Notes: a model not told the origin generated them from the letters alone. A stretch of DNA of 44,305 bases from Pseudomonadota bacterium (GCA_023426225.1 JAFABD010000148.1:1-44305); one strand, 5' to 3'; positions 23,805 to 33,176 are shown, counted from the stretch's first letter. Made by a program: numbers and translations.

Positions 23805-25757
23805 ATGATTACAACGCTACTTCCGTTGTTGCTGGCCGCGCAGACCGCCGCGTCGGGAAACGCTCCGCCGGGCGGCGAACAAACGCTTCAGGCGCGCTTT
23901 GACGAGGCCTCCGATCTGGCAGCGGACGGCAAATGCCGCGAGGCGCTGCCCAAATTCAAGACCCTTGAAGCAGAACCCGCCGCACAACGCAGCCCGATCG
24001 TCCAGGCGGCGATCGCGGTGCGCAAGGGCATCTGCATGGCCGGAATCGAGCAGCCCGAAACGGTGGTCGCAACAATCCGCGCGGGGCTGCCGCTGCTGGA
24101 AAGCAAGGGCGAGGCCTTCGGCCCCGATGTGCGCCGCGCGCATGGACTGCTCGGCCGCATTGCCTTGACCAATCTCGACTATGCCGGGGCAGCCGCAGAG
24201 TTCAAGGCGGCACTCAAGGATGCCACCGGCGCGGACCGCCTGGCGCCGTTGCTGTCGCTTTCGCAGGTGCTTGCCTTCGACCATGACGGTCAGGCGCTGC
24301 GTTATGTCGAAGAGGCGCGGGCACTGGTGACGGCCGATCCCAAAGCCGACAAGAAGCTCGTCGCACTCGTCCAGACCCAATATGCACGCGTGCTGCTCAA
24401 CGAGGGGCGCCACAAGGAAGCCTATGCGGTGCTGCGCGACAGTCTCGCCAAACAGGGGGGGCTGACAAAGCGCGTGACGACGTCGGACATCACGACGCGG
24501 TCGGATCTGGCGATCGCGGCGATGCTCAACGGCGACCGGGACAATGCGCGCAAATATCTCGCCTTTGCCGGCGCGGGAACGGCGACCGCCGACGGCTTCA
24601 AGAAAGCAGCGTCGCGCGAATCGCCGCAATGCAGCAGCCTGCCCGGGGTCACGCCGAACGACTTTGCGATCGTCGAATTCTCGCTGTCGGATACGGGCGA
24701 GGTACTCGGGGTGATGCCTATCTATGTTCCCGCCGGGCGCGAAGTCGCGCTGGGCTTTGCACGCGCCGTACGACAATGGTCCTGGACGCCCGAGGCGGCC
24801 AAGACGCTCCCGCCCTTTTTCCGCCAGTCGATTCGCATCGAACTGCGGTGCAGCCGGGCGGGCGAGCGGCCAGAGGTCGATGCACCCCTCGAAACGGCTG
24901 TAAACGAATGGCTTAGCGATCAGGCGGGCATACGGACGCAATGGGCCGCTCAGCCTTACGCTCGGGCGTGGCTGCTGCAGGACGCGGCATTCCGCGCCGC
25001 TGAGGCAACTGCGGACAGGCGCGCGGCATTGGCTGCTGCGCTTGCGGCCGCGGCCAACCCCGCCGCGCCCGAAGCCGAGCGCAAACAGCGGGCGGAGCGC
25101 GCGGCCGCACTTGCAGAAGCGCTTGCCGCACCAACTTGGGTGCAGGTTCGGGCGATGCTGCTCGCGATCGGGAGCAACGGTTCGGACTATGAGCAGGAGA
25201 ACAAGCTGCGGCGTGCGCTCCTCGACCGGCCTGACGTCCAAGCGGACCCGCTCAGCCGTGCAAGCATTCGCATGATCGTCGCTACGTCGCCGAGGCTTCT
25301 TCATCGCCCGCGAGACGCCGATGCACTGCTGAACGCAGTGAGTGAGGATCAAGGGCTGCCGGAACGACATCCTCTCCGGATCGCAGCGCTGATCGAACGG
25401 GCAAATATTGCGGCTCGCAAGGGCGATCTGGCCGGTGCGCGCGCGCTGTTCGACCGAACGGGTCTTACCGAACAGCAATGCTCGATGGTGGGCGTGCGCC
25501 CGGCCGTGCGGAGCTTCGGTGACGTGAACAACGATTATAGCTGGATAGGCTTCGATGGCTGGGTGAGCATGGAGTTCGATATCGGGGCAGCCGGCCAGCC
25601 GATCGCGCCGCGCGTCATCAGTTCATATCCGCCCTTCATTTTCGACGGCGCCAGCGCGGAATATTTCAAGGCCATGCGTTACATGGGCAGCTTCCGGCCG
25701 AGCAAGGGCGTCGCCTGCAGCGCCCATCAGGAGTGGATGACCTTCAAGACCCCCTGA
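23805..25757 (+). CDS. Secreted TPR-like protein with two TonB-C-like domains (copy 2)
   Basis: This 650-residue paralogue of the preceding gene is collinear with it over the whole length. The ATG at 23805 follows AAGGGGGCAAGAG and starts a signal peptide (M-I-T-T-L-L-P-L-L-L-A-A-Q). The frame is open for a long way upstream, but that part is a shadow of copy 1. Shared blocks include A-A-I-A-V-R-K-G, L-S-Q-V-L-A-F-D-H-D-G-Q-A-L-R-Y-V-E-E-A-R, I-Y-V-P-A-G-R-E and Q-C-S. The TonB-C-like segments lie at about 286-347 and 585-650. Divergence is spread evenly, so the duplication is not recent. Its own ribosome-binding site and spacer suggest it can be expressed separately. Function is unknown; sphingomonad genomes often label such proteins 'energy transducer TonB' from the C-terminal domain alone. 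Confidence 0.8.
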   Translation: MITTLLPLLLAAQTAASGNAPPGGEQTLQARFDEASDLAADGKCREALPKFKTLEAEPAAQRSPIVQAAIAVRKGICMAGIEQPETVVATIRAGLPLLESKGEAFGPDVRRAHGLLGRIALTNLDYAGAAAEFKAALKDATGADRLAPLLSLSQVLAFDHDGQALRYVEEARALVTADPKADKKLVALVQTQYARVLLNEGRHKEAYAVLRDSLAKQGGLTKRVTTSDITTRSDLAIAAMLNGDRDNARKYLAFAGAGTATADGFKKAASRESPQCSSLPGVTPNDFAIVEFSLSDTGEVLGVMPIYVPAGREVALGFARAVRQWSWTPEAAKTLPPFFRQSIRIELRCSRAGERPEVDAPLETAVNEWLSDQAGIRTQWAAQPYARAWLLQDAAFRAAEATADRRAALAAALAAAANPAAPEAERKQRAERAAALAEALAAPTWVQVRAMLLAIGSNGSDYEQENKLRRALLDRPDVQADPLSRASIRMIVATSPRLLHRPRDADALLNAVSEDQGLPERHPLRIAALIERANIAARKGDLAGARALFDRTGLTEQQCSMVGVRPAVRSFGDVNNDYSWIGFDGWVSMEFDIGAAGQPIAPRVISSYPPFIFDGASAEYFKAMRYMGSFRPSKGVACSAHQEWMTFKTP

Positions 25758-25794
25758 GCCGCAGCAGTTCGCAGATCGACGCGGCTCGACGGGA

Positions 25795-27558
25795 TCAGGC
25801 AGCAGCGCGCACGCAGTTGCGACCTTCGCGCTTGGCTTCGTAAAGCGCCATGTCGGCGGCGTGGATCAGCTCTTCGGGCGTCATGCCCGGCTGCCATGCC
25901 GCCACACCGCAGCTGAGCGAGGTCAGCACGGCGACCGACCCTTCGCGATGAATCGGCGCCCGCGCCACGCTCCGGCAGATCCGCTCGCACGCGCGCGCCG
26001 CCGCCATGCGGTCCGAGGCGAACAGGATGACCAGTTCGTCGCCGCCCAGCCGGCCGACCAGGTCGTCCGCACGCGTACCGGCAGTCAGCCGCCGCGCAAT
26101 CTCGACCAGCACGGCGTCGCCGACCTGATGACCGTCGCGGTCGTTGATCCGCTTGAAATGGTCGACGTCGATCAGTGCGAGCGCCATCGGTCCGTGATCG
26201 GCGGCGGCAATCCGCTGGCGCAGTCGCCGTTCGAAACCCGCCCGGTTGAGCAGGCCCGTCAGCGCATCGGTATCCGCCTCGCGCAGCAGTGCGAGTTCCT
26301 GCGCCTTGCGTTGGCTGACGTCGCGCACCGTGGCGACGGTGCCCATGAATTCATCGGCATCGGTCACGCCCTTGAACACGACCTCGACCGTCTTTTCCGG
26401 CCGGTAGCGCGGGGTGAATTCCGCCGTATGCGTGCCGATCGAGGCGGTGGCGGCGGCATAGGCGGCAATCACCCGGCGATCACCGCCGGGATCGAGCGCC
26501 GCGACCGAACGGCCGATCAGCGCCGCGGGCGGCAGCCCGAGAAGCGGATGGACCGCCCCCTGCGCCTCGCGGCAAACGCCGCTCGCGTCGAAATGGAGCA
26601 GTGCGTCGGTCGCATTGGCCATCAACAACCGCCGCCCCTCCTCGCGCTTGCGCAGCGCGACGAGCGCGTCGTGGCGCGCGCCCACCACCGCCGCGACCGG
26701 CAAGGTGGTCAGCGACAGAACCGCCAGATAGAATTGCAGCGCAAAGGCATGCGTGTCGCGATCGGCGACCAGCAGCATCAACGGGCCGTGATCGCTCAGC
26801 GTCGCCCAGGCTGCCATCGCGGTGACGATGATGACGCCCGCCTGCGCGGCCAGGCGCCCAAGCCGGAACGCTGCGACGATCAACGGCACGAAATTGAGGA
26901 ATAACAGCGGCCCGCTCGCACGCCAGAACACGAAGGCCGCAACCATCGCGATCGCACCCAGCATGGCGGCGATCTCCAGCCGCTCGGCGCCGGAGCGCCG
27001 TCGCAACGACCGGCAATAATCGCCCGCCAGCAGCGCGCACAGAAACGGCGTCAGGATCAGCAGCCCCAGCGCGTTGCTCGCATACCAGCGCAGCAGCGAC
27101 ACATCGACCGGCTCGCCATAGTTGAACCAGGCCGTCACCGCGCCGGCCAGCGCGCCCAGCAACGGCGCCGCGACCCCCGCCCAGAATACGAAACGGGCAA
27201 AGGTCGGCGCATCGGCCAGCAGGTTCGCTCCCCGCAATCCCCGGCGCAGCATGTGCGCGGCAAGCAGCACCTGCGCCATGTTGATCGCGCCGTACAGGAT
27301 AAGGCCGGGCGCCCAGCCGCGGGCGACGATGTTGGCGACGAAATTGCCGGCCCAGCCGGCGGCGAGGATCGCGGGCCATTCGCGCCGATCGCGCACGAGC
27401 ATCATCGACAGCACGATCGCATCGGCCGGCCAGACGGCGGCGTGATCGCGACCGCTGCTGGTCAGCATAATGCCTGTCGCCGCCAGAACGGCATAGCCGA
27501 TCGCGGTAAAGAGCGGTGCGGCGAATTTCTTAGTTATTGTAATTGGCAGACGCTGCAT
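25795..27558 (-). CDS. MASE1-PAS-GGDEF diguanylate cyclase
   Basis: This 587-residue membrane protein probably makes cyclic di-GMP. An N-terminal MASE1-type sensor of about eight membrane segments (15-300) contains V-W-P-A-D-A-I and G-N-F-V-A-N-I. A PAS-like domain follows (about 315-420, ending R-D-V-S-Q-R-K). The GGDEF domain (about 430-585) opens with D-T-D-A-L-T-G-L-L-N-R-A-G-F and has the active-site loop as GGDEL (505-509), a variant of GGDEF. The inhibitory I-site R-A-D-D (496-499) sits at the canonical five-residue spacing, so product inhibition is expected. The Asp-Glu pair of the loop is intact, so activity is likely despite Leu for Phe. The start has GAGGGA at good spacing. It is convergent with the TonB-C-like gene. 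Confidence 0.93.
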   Translation of the reverse strand: MQRLPITITKKFAAPLFTAIGYAVLAATGIMLTSSGRDHAAVWPADAIVLSMMLVRDRREWPAILAAGWAGNFVANIVARGWAPGLILYGAINMAQVLLAAHMLRRGLRGANLLADAPTFARFVFWAGVAAPLLGALAGAVTAWFNYGEPVDVSLLRWYASNALGLLILTPFLCALLAGDYCRSLRRRSGAERLEIAAMLGAIAMVAAFVFWRASGPLLFLNFVPLIVAAFRLGRLAAQAGVIIVTAMAAWATLSDHGPLMLLVADRDTHAFALQFYLAVLSLTTLPVAAVVGARHDALVALRKREEGRRLLMANATDALLHFDASGVCREAQGAVHPLLGLPPAALIGRSVAALDPGGDRRVIAAYAAATASIGTHTAEFTPRYRPEKTVEVVFKGVTDADEFMGTVATVRDVSQRKAQELALLREADTDALTGLLNRAGFERRLRQRIAAADHGPMALALIDVDHFKRINDRDGHQVGDAVLVEIARRLTAGTRADDLVGRLGGDELVILFASDRMAAARACERICRSVARAPIHREGSVAVLTSLSCGVAAWQPGMTPEELIHAADMALYEAKREGRNCVRAAA

Positions 27559-28175
27559 CGCAGCTTCCCTCGCATACGAAGGTTAACGCAAGGATAAGAA
27601 AGCCTTTGCAAGCGCTCCGACGCGAACGCGCACGGCACACGATCGCGTGACGCATCACGGCGCACTGCGGCGATCCGCCGACGCGACAATGAAGATTGGC
27701 TTCAGAAACAGCGCAATGCGCCGCACTTTGCGCACGTTCGGCGCCGATTGGGGGATCAGCCGATCGTTGCGCCCGAGGGGTTCGACCTGTCCCGATCACG
27801 ATGCCGGAACCGCCGCGGGCCTTCCCGCTGATCGACTCCGTTCTTGGCGTATACGATATCGCCAATGTGACAAACTGACAAGCGCGCACCTCGCCGCCTG
27901 TCGCCGTTTCTTCGTCGTCTCGTCACGAAAACGAGACACCCGACCCGCATAGCGCGCGCCGACAATCAACGAAAAGGGGTCGCAGCGTCATGGCATCGGG
28001 CAAGCATCGCCGGCGCGACTAGCATCGCCATGCACGACGCGCCGTCGTCCGGCCGCGTCCTCCAAAAACCGATCCAGCAGGCGGCTCGACCAGACCTGCA
28101 GCCGTGCCCCGACGACGCGATGGGCCGTCGCCGGGAACGGGTCCGCATTGCCCATCGCGCCCGAAGGGGGAAAAC
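27559..28175. other. 617-bp intergenic region with a possible gene remnant
   Basis: The spacer lies between the diguanylate cyclase start and a TonB-receptor start, so it should hold two divergent promoters. TGACAAACTGACA near 27,867 is a short direct repeat but does not have the 11-bp Pho-box period. From 28,155 down to 28,020 the minus strand reads with strongly coding-like third positions (P-F-P-A-T-A-H-R-V-V-G-A-R, then L-L-D-R-F-L-E-D-A-A-G-R-R), resembling the tail of an enzyme, but no complete gene was found. A GAAGGGGG ribosome-binding site ends the region. Confidence 0.4.
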
Positions 28176-30446
28176 ATGACCATCTCGATCCGCCGCAGCC
28201 GCCATCTGCGACTGTCCATCGGCACCGCGCTCGGCGCACTGACGCTCGCCGCAGTGCCCGCCGCGGCACAACAGGCCGCCGATGCGCTCGCCGCCGATCA
28301 GCGGACCACGGCGGCAGCACAGGATGGCGGTCTTGCGGAGATCGTCGTCACCGCGCAGCGCCGCCGCGAAACCGCCCAGGAAGTGCCGCTCGCCCTCACC
28401 GTGATCGGGGGCGACGAGCTCGCCAAGCGCAACATCTACAACGTCAACGACCTCGAAAACAACGTGCCGAGCCTGGAGGTCGACAGCCAGTTCGGCGGCG
28501 GCCAGCCCCAGTTTCGGCTGCGCGGCGTCGGGGGCACCGATTATGCGGCCAACAACACCAACACCGTCGGCATGTATCTCGACGAGGTCGCCTTCCCCTA
28601 TGGCGTGACGACACAGAACGCACTGTTCGACGTGGCGCGGATCGAGGTGCTCCGCGGGCCGCAGGGAACGCTTTACGGCCGCAACACGACCGGCGGTGCG
28701 ATCAACGTCATCACCAATGCGCCCACGCGCGATTTCGGTTTCGGCGCCGAGCTTTCCTATGGCAGCTTCAATGCATTCAGCGGCGAGGCCTATGTCAGCG
28801 GCCCGATCAGCGGCACGCTGAGCGCGCGCCTTGCCGTTTCTGCCGATCGCGGCGGGGCGTGGCAGCGCCATCGCGACACTGGAGCGGCGCTGGGTGACCG
28901 CGACCAGACCTCGGCCCGGCTGCGCCTGCGCTGGGAGCCCGATGCCGCGACCACGGTCGACCTGACCGCGCACTACACGCGCGACAAGTCGGACGGTCTC
29001 GGTCTCCAGCTGCTCAACGACTTCAAGACAGCGGGCGGCGTTTCCTACAAGGCCGATACCGACACGCGCACCACCGGATGGGGAATCAGCCCCTATTTCG
29101 CCCAGACGATCGGCGCGAGTGCCGACGCCAAGCCGTTCCGCAACAACGAGGGCAAGGGCGGAAGCCTGCGCGTCACGAGCGACCTGGGCGGCATCCAGCT
29201 CACCGGCATCTACGGCCATGAGGCGTTCACCCGCCGCGAGTTCAACGACTGGGACGGCACCGCATCGAACGAGGCCGGCACCTATTTCTTCAACGACATC
29301 GAGACCAATTCGGGCGAGTTGCGCCTCTCCTCGACGGGCGAGGGCCGCTTCCGCTGGCTCGGCGGGCTCTATCTGTCGCAGGAGGATGTGCGCGGCGGCT
29401 TCTATTCCGACTTCTCGGACTACCCGTCGCTCAGGAATTTCTGGAAGACGAGCTATGACCAGCACGTCACCTCGATCAGCATCTTCGGCAATGTCGAACA
29501 GGCGCTGAGCGACAGCCTCAAGCTCACGGTCGGCGGGCGCTATGAATATGAGCGCCGCCGCCTGGGCAGCTTCCGCAGCGAGGTGATCGCGCCGGCCTAT
29601 CAGCTTCGCGCACTCGCCAATCCCGAACTCGAGATGCGCGAATGGTCGGGCAAGGCGGCGCTCGACTGGGATTTCGCCCGCACCGCGCACGCCTATGCCA
29701 GCGTCGCGCGCGGCGTGAAGTCGGGCGGCTTCACCACCTATAACAGCGGGCTGCCGCAACAGCTCGACCCCTATAATCCCGAACGCCTCGTCGCGTACGA
29801 GGTCGGTATCAAGTCGGAGCTGTTCGACCACCGACTGCGGGTCAATGTCGCGGCCTTCTATTACGATTATCGAGACCAGCAGCTTCAGGGCGTGCTCTAT
29901 ACCGAGACCGCGCGCGTCGGCCGCATCCTCAACGTGCCCAAGTCGCATCTCTACGGCGCCGAGGCGGAAATCACCTGGGCTCCGTCGAAGCTGCTCACGA
30001 TCAGCCAGTCGGTCGCATACAAATATGGCGAGTATGACGAGTATATGGCCCAGTCGGGGGCAACGCTCGATCCGGCGACCGGCAAATATGTGAACATCCA
30101 GTACAAGGACAATTCGGGCATGCGCCTGCCGCTGCCCGACCTGGACTATAAGGGTTCGGTGGCGTTCCACCTGCCGGTCGGCGGCTGGATGATCGAACCC
30201 GAGATGAACTGGGCCTATCGCGCCGATCGCTACAGCACCTCGGCAGCCTCGGTGATCCCGTCCTACTGGCTCGCCAATGCCAACCTCGCGATCACGCCGG
30301 CGGCCGCGCCGATCCGGCTGACGATCTGGGCGCACAACCTGTTCGACGCCCGCGTCGAGGAAACGCGCAACCAGTTCATTTCGGCACGCACGGTATCGGT
30401 GCATCCGCCGCGCACGATCGGCGCGTCGATCGCCTATCACTACTGA
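28176..30446 (+). CDS. TonB-dependent outer-membrane receptor (upstream of phoD)
   Basis: This 756-residue receptor has a Sec signal peptide (1-29, A-A-A before QQ), a TonB-box-like E-I-V-V-T-A-Q-R (about 52-59), a plug domain (about 65-175) with F-R-L-R-G-V-G-G, I-E-V-L-R-G-P-Q-G-T-L-Y-G-R-N-T-T-G-G-A-I-N-V, and a beta-barrel ending in a terminal strand with aromatic Y-H-Y. The ATG at 28176 follows GAAGGGGG; the upstream part of the frame is noncoding. Gene order suggests it imports a phosphorylated compound, or the product released by the PhoD encoded 90 bp downstream. It is of the sphingomonad substrate-specific type with no N-terminal signalling extension, so it is not coupled to an ECF sigma factor. 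The substrate is inferred from context only. Confidence 0.93.
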   Translation: MTISIRRSRHLRLSIGTALGALTLAAVPAAAQQAADALAADQRTTAAAQDGGLAEIVVTAQRRRETAQEVPLALTVIGGDELAKRNIYNVNDLENNVPSLEVDSQFGGGQPQFRLRGVGGTDYAANNTNTVGMYLDEVAFPYGVTTQNALFDVARIEVLRGPQGTLYGRNTTGGAINVITNAPTRDFGFGAELSYGSFNAFSGEAYVSGPISGTLSARLAVSADRGGAWQRHRDTGAALGDRDQTSARLRLRWEPDAATTVDLTAHYTRDKSDGLGLQLLNDFKTAGGVSYKADTDTRTTGWGISPYFAQTIGASADAKPFRNNEGKGGSLRVTSDLGGIQLTGIYGHEAFTRREFNDWDGTASNEAGTYFFNDIETNSGELRLSSTGEGRFRWLGGLYLSQEDVRGGFYSDFSDYPSLRNFWKTSYDQHVTSISIFGNVEQALSDSLKLTVGGRYEYERRRLGSFRSEVIAPAYQLRALANPELEMREWSGKAALDWDFARTAHAYASVARGVKSGGFTTYNSGLPQQLDPYNPERLVAYEVGIKSELFDHRLRVNVAAFYYDYRDQQLQGVLYTETARVGRILNVPKSHLYGAEAEITWAPSKLLTISQSVAYKYGEYDEYMAQSGATLDPATGKYVNIQYKDNSGMRLPLPDLDYKGSVAFHLPVGGWMIEPEMNWAYRADRYSTSAASVIPSYWLANANLAITPAAAPIRLTIWAHNLFDARVEETRNQFISARTVSVHPPRTIGASIAYHY

Positions 30447-30467
30447 CGCAAGCGATCGTCACCACCT

Positions 30468-30498
30468 GGGGTGCGCTGCGGGTAACCGGACGCACCCC
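30468..30498 (+). terminator. Hairpin between the TonB receptor and phoD
   Basis: GGGGTGCG (30468-30475) and CGCACCCC (30491-30498) pair perfectly around a 15-nt loop. A C-rich run, not a T-tract, follows. It may lower transcription into phoD or stabilise the receptor mRNA; full termination is doubtful. Confidence 0.35.
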
Positions 30499-30536
30499 TC
30501 CCCTCCCCCTCCCCCGCATTCGTCGCCGAGGCACCG

Positions 30537-32123
30537 ATGTCCGATCCCACCCAGTCTCTTCGCACTGCCCTGCTCCCCCGGCGCCGTTTGCTGGCGGGCG
30601 CCGCGCTCGCTGCACCCGCGCTCCTCACCGCCGGTCGCGCGCTGGCTGCGACCGATCCCTTCGCGCTTGGCGTCGCGGCGGGCGAACCGCTTGCCGACGG
30701 CTTCGTCATCTGGACGCGGATCGCGCCCGATCCACTCGCCGAGGACGGGCTCGGCGGCAACCACGACATCGTGCCCGTGGCCTGGGAAGTCGCCTTCGAT
30801 CCCGCATTCCGCCGGATCGCCGCGCGCGGGACCGCGGCGGCCAGCCCCGAGCGCGCTTCGGCGGTGCATGTGGAGGTCGGCGGCCTCGCGCCCGACCGGC
30901 CCTATTGGTATCGCTTCACCGCGCTGGGCGTGCAAAGCCCGGTCGGGCGGGCCTGGACGGCACCCGCGCCGGGCGCCGACATTGCGCGGCTGCGCATGAC
31001 CGCGGCAAGCTGCTCGCACTGGGAAATGGGCTGGTTCTCGGCCTATCGCCACATGGCAGCCGACGAAGAGAGCCGGCTGACGCTGTTCCTCGGCGACTAT
31101 ATCTACGAAGACAGCGCCTCACCCGAACGCCGCAAGCAGGCGGTGCGCGCCTATGGCATGGGCGAGGCGATGACGCTCGCCGACTATCGGCGGCGCTACG
31201 CGCTCCATCGCACCGATCCCGATCTGCGCGCGCTGCATGCGGCCAATGCGTGCGTCGCCACCTGGGACGACCATGAGGTTCAGAACGACTATTCGGGGAT
31301 CTGGCCGCAGGATGCCGAGGTGAAGCCTGCCGCCTTTCTGAAACGGCGCGCGGCAGCCTATCGCGCCTTTTGCGAGAACATGCCCTTGCGCCTGCCCCAG
31401 GTGATGCGCGCCGATGGCAGCTTCCGCCTCAACCGCCGTTTCGACTGGGGTCGGCTGGCACGGTTCGACGTGCTCGACGGCCGCCAGTTCCGCTCGCCGC
31501 CAGCCTGTGTCGACGGGCTCGCCAGCCATCGCGGCCATATGGCGCCGGTCGGTTGCCCCGATCTCGACGATCCCTCGCGCACCTTTCTGGGCTTTGCACA
31601 GGAACGCTGGCTGTACGACGGCTGGGCGGCCAGCAGGGCGCGGTGGAACCTCGTCGTCCAGAACCTGCTCGTGGCGCCGCTGCGCGTCGACGCGCCCGAT
31701 GGCGCGATGCTGTGGACCGATACGTGGAACGGCTTCGGCGCGGCGCGCCGGCGGATGCTCGACGCGATGGTGGCAACCCGACTGGCCAATCCGGTGACGC
31801 TGGCGGGCGACTATCACTCCTTCTGGCTCAACGATCTGCGCCCCGATTTCGACCGGCCGAACACGCCGGCTGTCGCCGCCGAGGTCGTCGTGACCTCGAT
31901 CACGTCGAACGGGCCGCCCGCGGAGGGCATCCAGGCCGCACTGTCGGGTAATCCGCACATCCGCTATTTTGACGCGGCGCATCGCGGCTATGTCGCGATC
32001 GATCTGACGCGCGACCGGATGGCGGCGCACTGCATGGCGATCAGCGACCGGACGAACCCGCGCGCGGACGTGGCGGTGCTCCAGACGCGCGAGGTCGAGG
32101 CCGGCCGGCCCGGCTTTGCCTGA
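30537..32123 (+). CDS. phoD: Alkaline phosphatase D (PhoD), Tat-exported
   Basis: This 528-residue PhoD-family phosphodiesterase/phosphomonoesterase releases phosphate from organic esters in the periplasm using Fe and Ca. A twin-arginine signal (P-R-R-R-L-L-A-G-A-A-L, about 14-24, to the A-L-A site near 37) fits Tat export of a metal-loaded enzyme. A PhoD_N Ig-like domain (about 40-140) precedes the catalytic domain, where S-C-S-H-W-E-M-G-W-F, G-D-Y-I-Y-E, W-D-D-H-E-V-Q-N-D-Y and G-D-Y-H-S-F-W supply metal and substrate ligands. The start has GAGG at short spacing. It lies 90 bp downstream of a TonB receptor on the same strand, a receptor plus hydrolase arrangement. No clear Pho box was found upstream of either gene. 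Confidence 0.93.
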   Translation: MSDPTQSLRTALLPRRRLLAGAALAAPALLTAGRALAATDPFALGVAAGEPLADGFVIWTRIAPDPLAEDGLGGNHDIVPVAWEVAFDPAFRRIAARGTAAASPERASAVHVEVGGLAPDRPYWYRFTALGVQSPVGRAWTAPAPGADIARLRMTAASCSHWEMGWFSAYRHMAADEESRLTLFLGDYIYEDSASPERRKQAVRAYGMGEAMTLADYRRRYALHRTDPDLRALHAANACVATWDDHEVQNDYSGIWPQDAEVKPAAFLKRRAAAYRAFCENMPLRLPQVMRADGSFRLNRRFDWGRLARFDVLDGRQFRSPPACVDGLASHRGHMAPVGCPDLDDPSRTFLGFAQERWLYDGWAASRARWNLVVQNLLVAPLRVDAPDGAMLWTDTWNGFGAARRRMLDAMVATRLANPVTLAGDYHSFWLNDLRPDFDRPNTPAVAAEVVVTSITSNGPPAEGIQAALSGNPHIRYFDAAHRGYVAIDLTRDRMAAHCMAISDRTNPRADVAVLQTREVEAGRPGFA

Positions 32124-32235
32124 TCGGCGAGAGTTCGGGAATCGGCCAGCGAACCGCGCAAGTCGCCGGGCCCGCCTCCGCCGGCTGAGCCACGCCCCTT
32201 GCCGCTGACCGGCGACCGCGGTTAGCGTCGGTGCG

Positions 32236-33144
32236 ATGTCGATCCTCGCCCCCTCGCCCGAACCGCGTCCGCTCGGCCGCAGCACGCTCGTCGTCAGCCC
32301 GATCGCCTGGGGAATGTGGCGCTTTGCCAGGCACGACGTCACCGAGGGCCGGCGGCGGATCGAGGCCGCGCTGGCCGCCGGGGTGACGCTGTTCGACACC
32401 GCCGATGTCTACGGCTTTGACGGCACGCGCGGCTTTGGCGAGGCCGAGGCGCTGCTGGGCCGTGTCCTGGCCGAGGCGCCGGCGCTCCGGGCACGGCTGG
32501 TGCTCGCGACCAAGGGCGGGGTGCGGCTGCCCGTGCCCTATGACGCAAGCGCCGATTATCTCGCCCGTGCGATCGACGCGTCGCTCGCGCGGCTGGGGGT
32601 GGAGCAGGTCGATCTCTACCAGATCCACCGCCCCGACCTGCTCACCCACCCGCAGGAGACGGCCACGGCGCTCGAAGCAGCTTATCGCGCCGGCAAGATC
32701 CGGGCGATCGGCGTCTCGAACTTCACGCCCGATCAGGCACGCGCGCTCGCACGGTTCCTGCCCGTGCCGATCGCCAGCCACCAACCCGAATTCTCGCCGC
32801 TCCACCTCACCCCGCTCGTCGACGGGGTACTCGATCAGGCCATGGCCGAGGAAATGGCGGTGCTCGCCTGGTCGCCGCTCGCGGGCGGACGACTGGTCGA
32901 ACCGAAGGACACGCGCGAACGCGCGGTCGCCGCCCTGCTCGACCGCCATGCCGAGGCGCATGGCGTCAGCCGGAGCGCCGCGGCCTATAGCTGGATCATG
33001 GTTCACCCCGCGCGCCCGATCCCGATGGCCGGCACGCAGAACCTCGCGCGCATCGCCGCGCTCGCAGAGGTATGGAAGGTGCACTGGACCCGCGCCCAAT
33101 GGTATGCCGTCCTTGCCGCATCGCGCGGCACGCCGCTGCCATAG
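32236..33144 (+). CDS. Aldo/keto reductase family protein
   Basis: This 302-residue (beta/alpha)8 oxidoreductase probably uses NADPH. The catalytic tetrad is complete: Asp54 and Tyr59 in D-T-A-D-V-Y, Lys93 in A-T-K-G-G, and His131 in Y-Q-I-H-R-P-D. G-V-S-N-F-T-P and the late P-M-A-G-T-Q-N segment belong to the cofactor site, the latter less basic than in typical NADPH-specific members. It is cytosolic with no signal peptide. The ribosome-binding site is weak. It stands 112 bp after phoD and is not obviously linked to it in function. Its closest type is the YdhF-like oxidoreductase branch, judged from length and motifs; the substrate is unknown. Confidence 0.93.
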   Translation: MSILAPSPEPRPLGRSTLVVSPIAWGMWRFARHDVTEGRRRIEAALAAGVTLFDTADVYGFDGTRGFGEAEALLGRVLAEAPALRARLVLATKGGVRLPVPYDASADYLARAIDASLARLGVEQVDLYQIHRPDLLTHPQETATALEAAYRAGKIRAIGVSNFTPDQARALARFLPVPIASHQPEFSPLHLTPLVDGVLDQAMAEEMAVLAWSPLAGGRLVEPKDTRERAVAALLDRHAEAHGVSRSAAAYSWIMVHPARPIPMAGTQNLARIAALAEVWKVHWTRAQWYAVLAASRGTPLP

Positions 33145-33145
33145 C

Positions 33146-33176
33146 GGCGGCGCGTGCGCTGACGTCACGCGCCGCC
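33146..33176. terminator. Bidirectional terminator between convergent genes
   Basis: GGCGGCGCGTG (33146-33156) and CACGCGCCGCC (33166-33176) form a perfect 11-bp stem with a 9-nt loop. It lies in the 39-bp gap between the convergent aldo/keto reductase and the 33,184-33,834 gene, so it can serve both. It has no T-tract on the plus side. Confidence 0.6.

Noticed and set aside
27860..27885. Pho box upstream of the TonB receptor and phoD
   Set aside because: TGACAAACTGACA has an 8-bp spacing instead of 11 bp and matches the consensus poorly.
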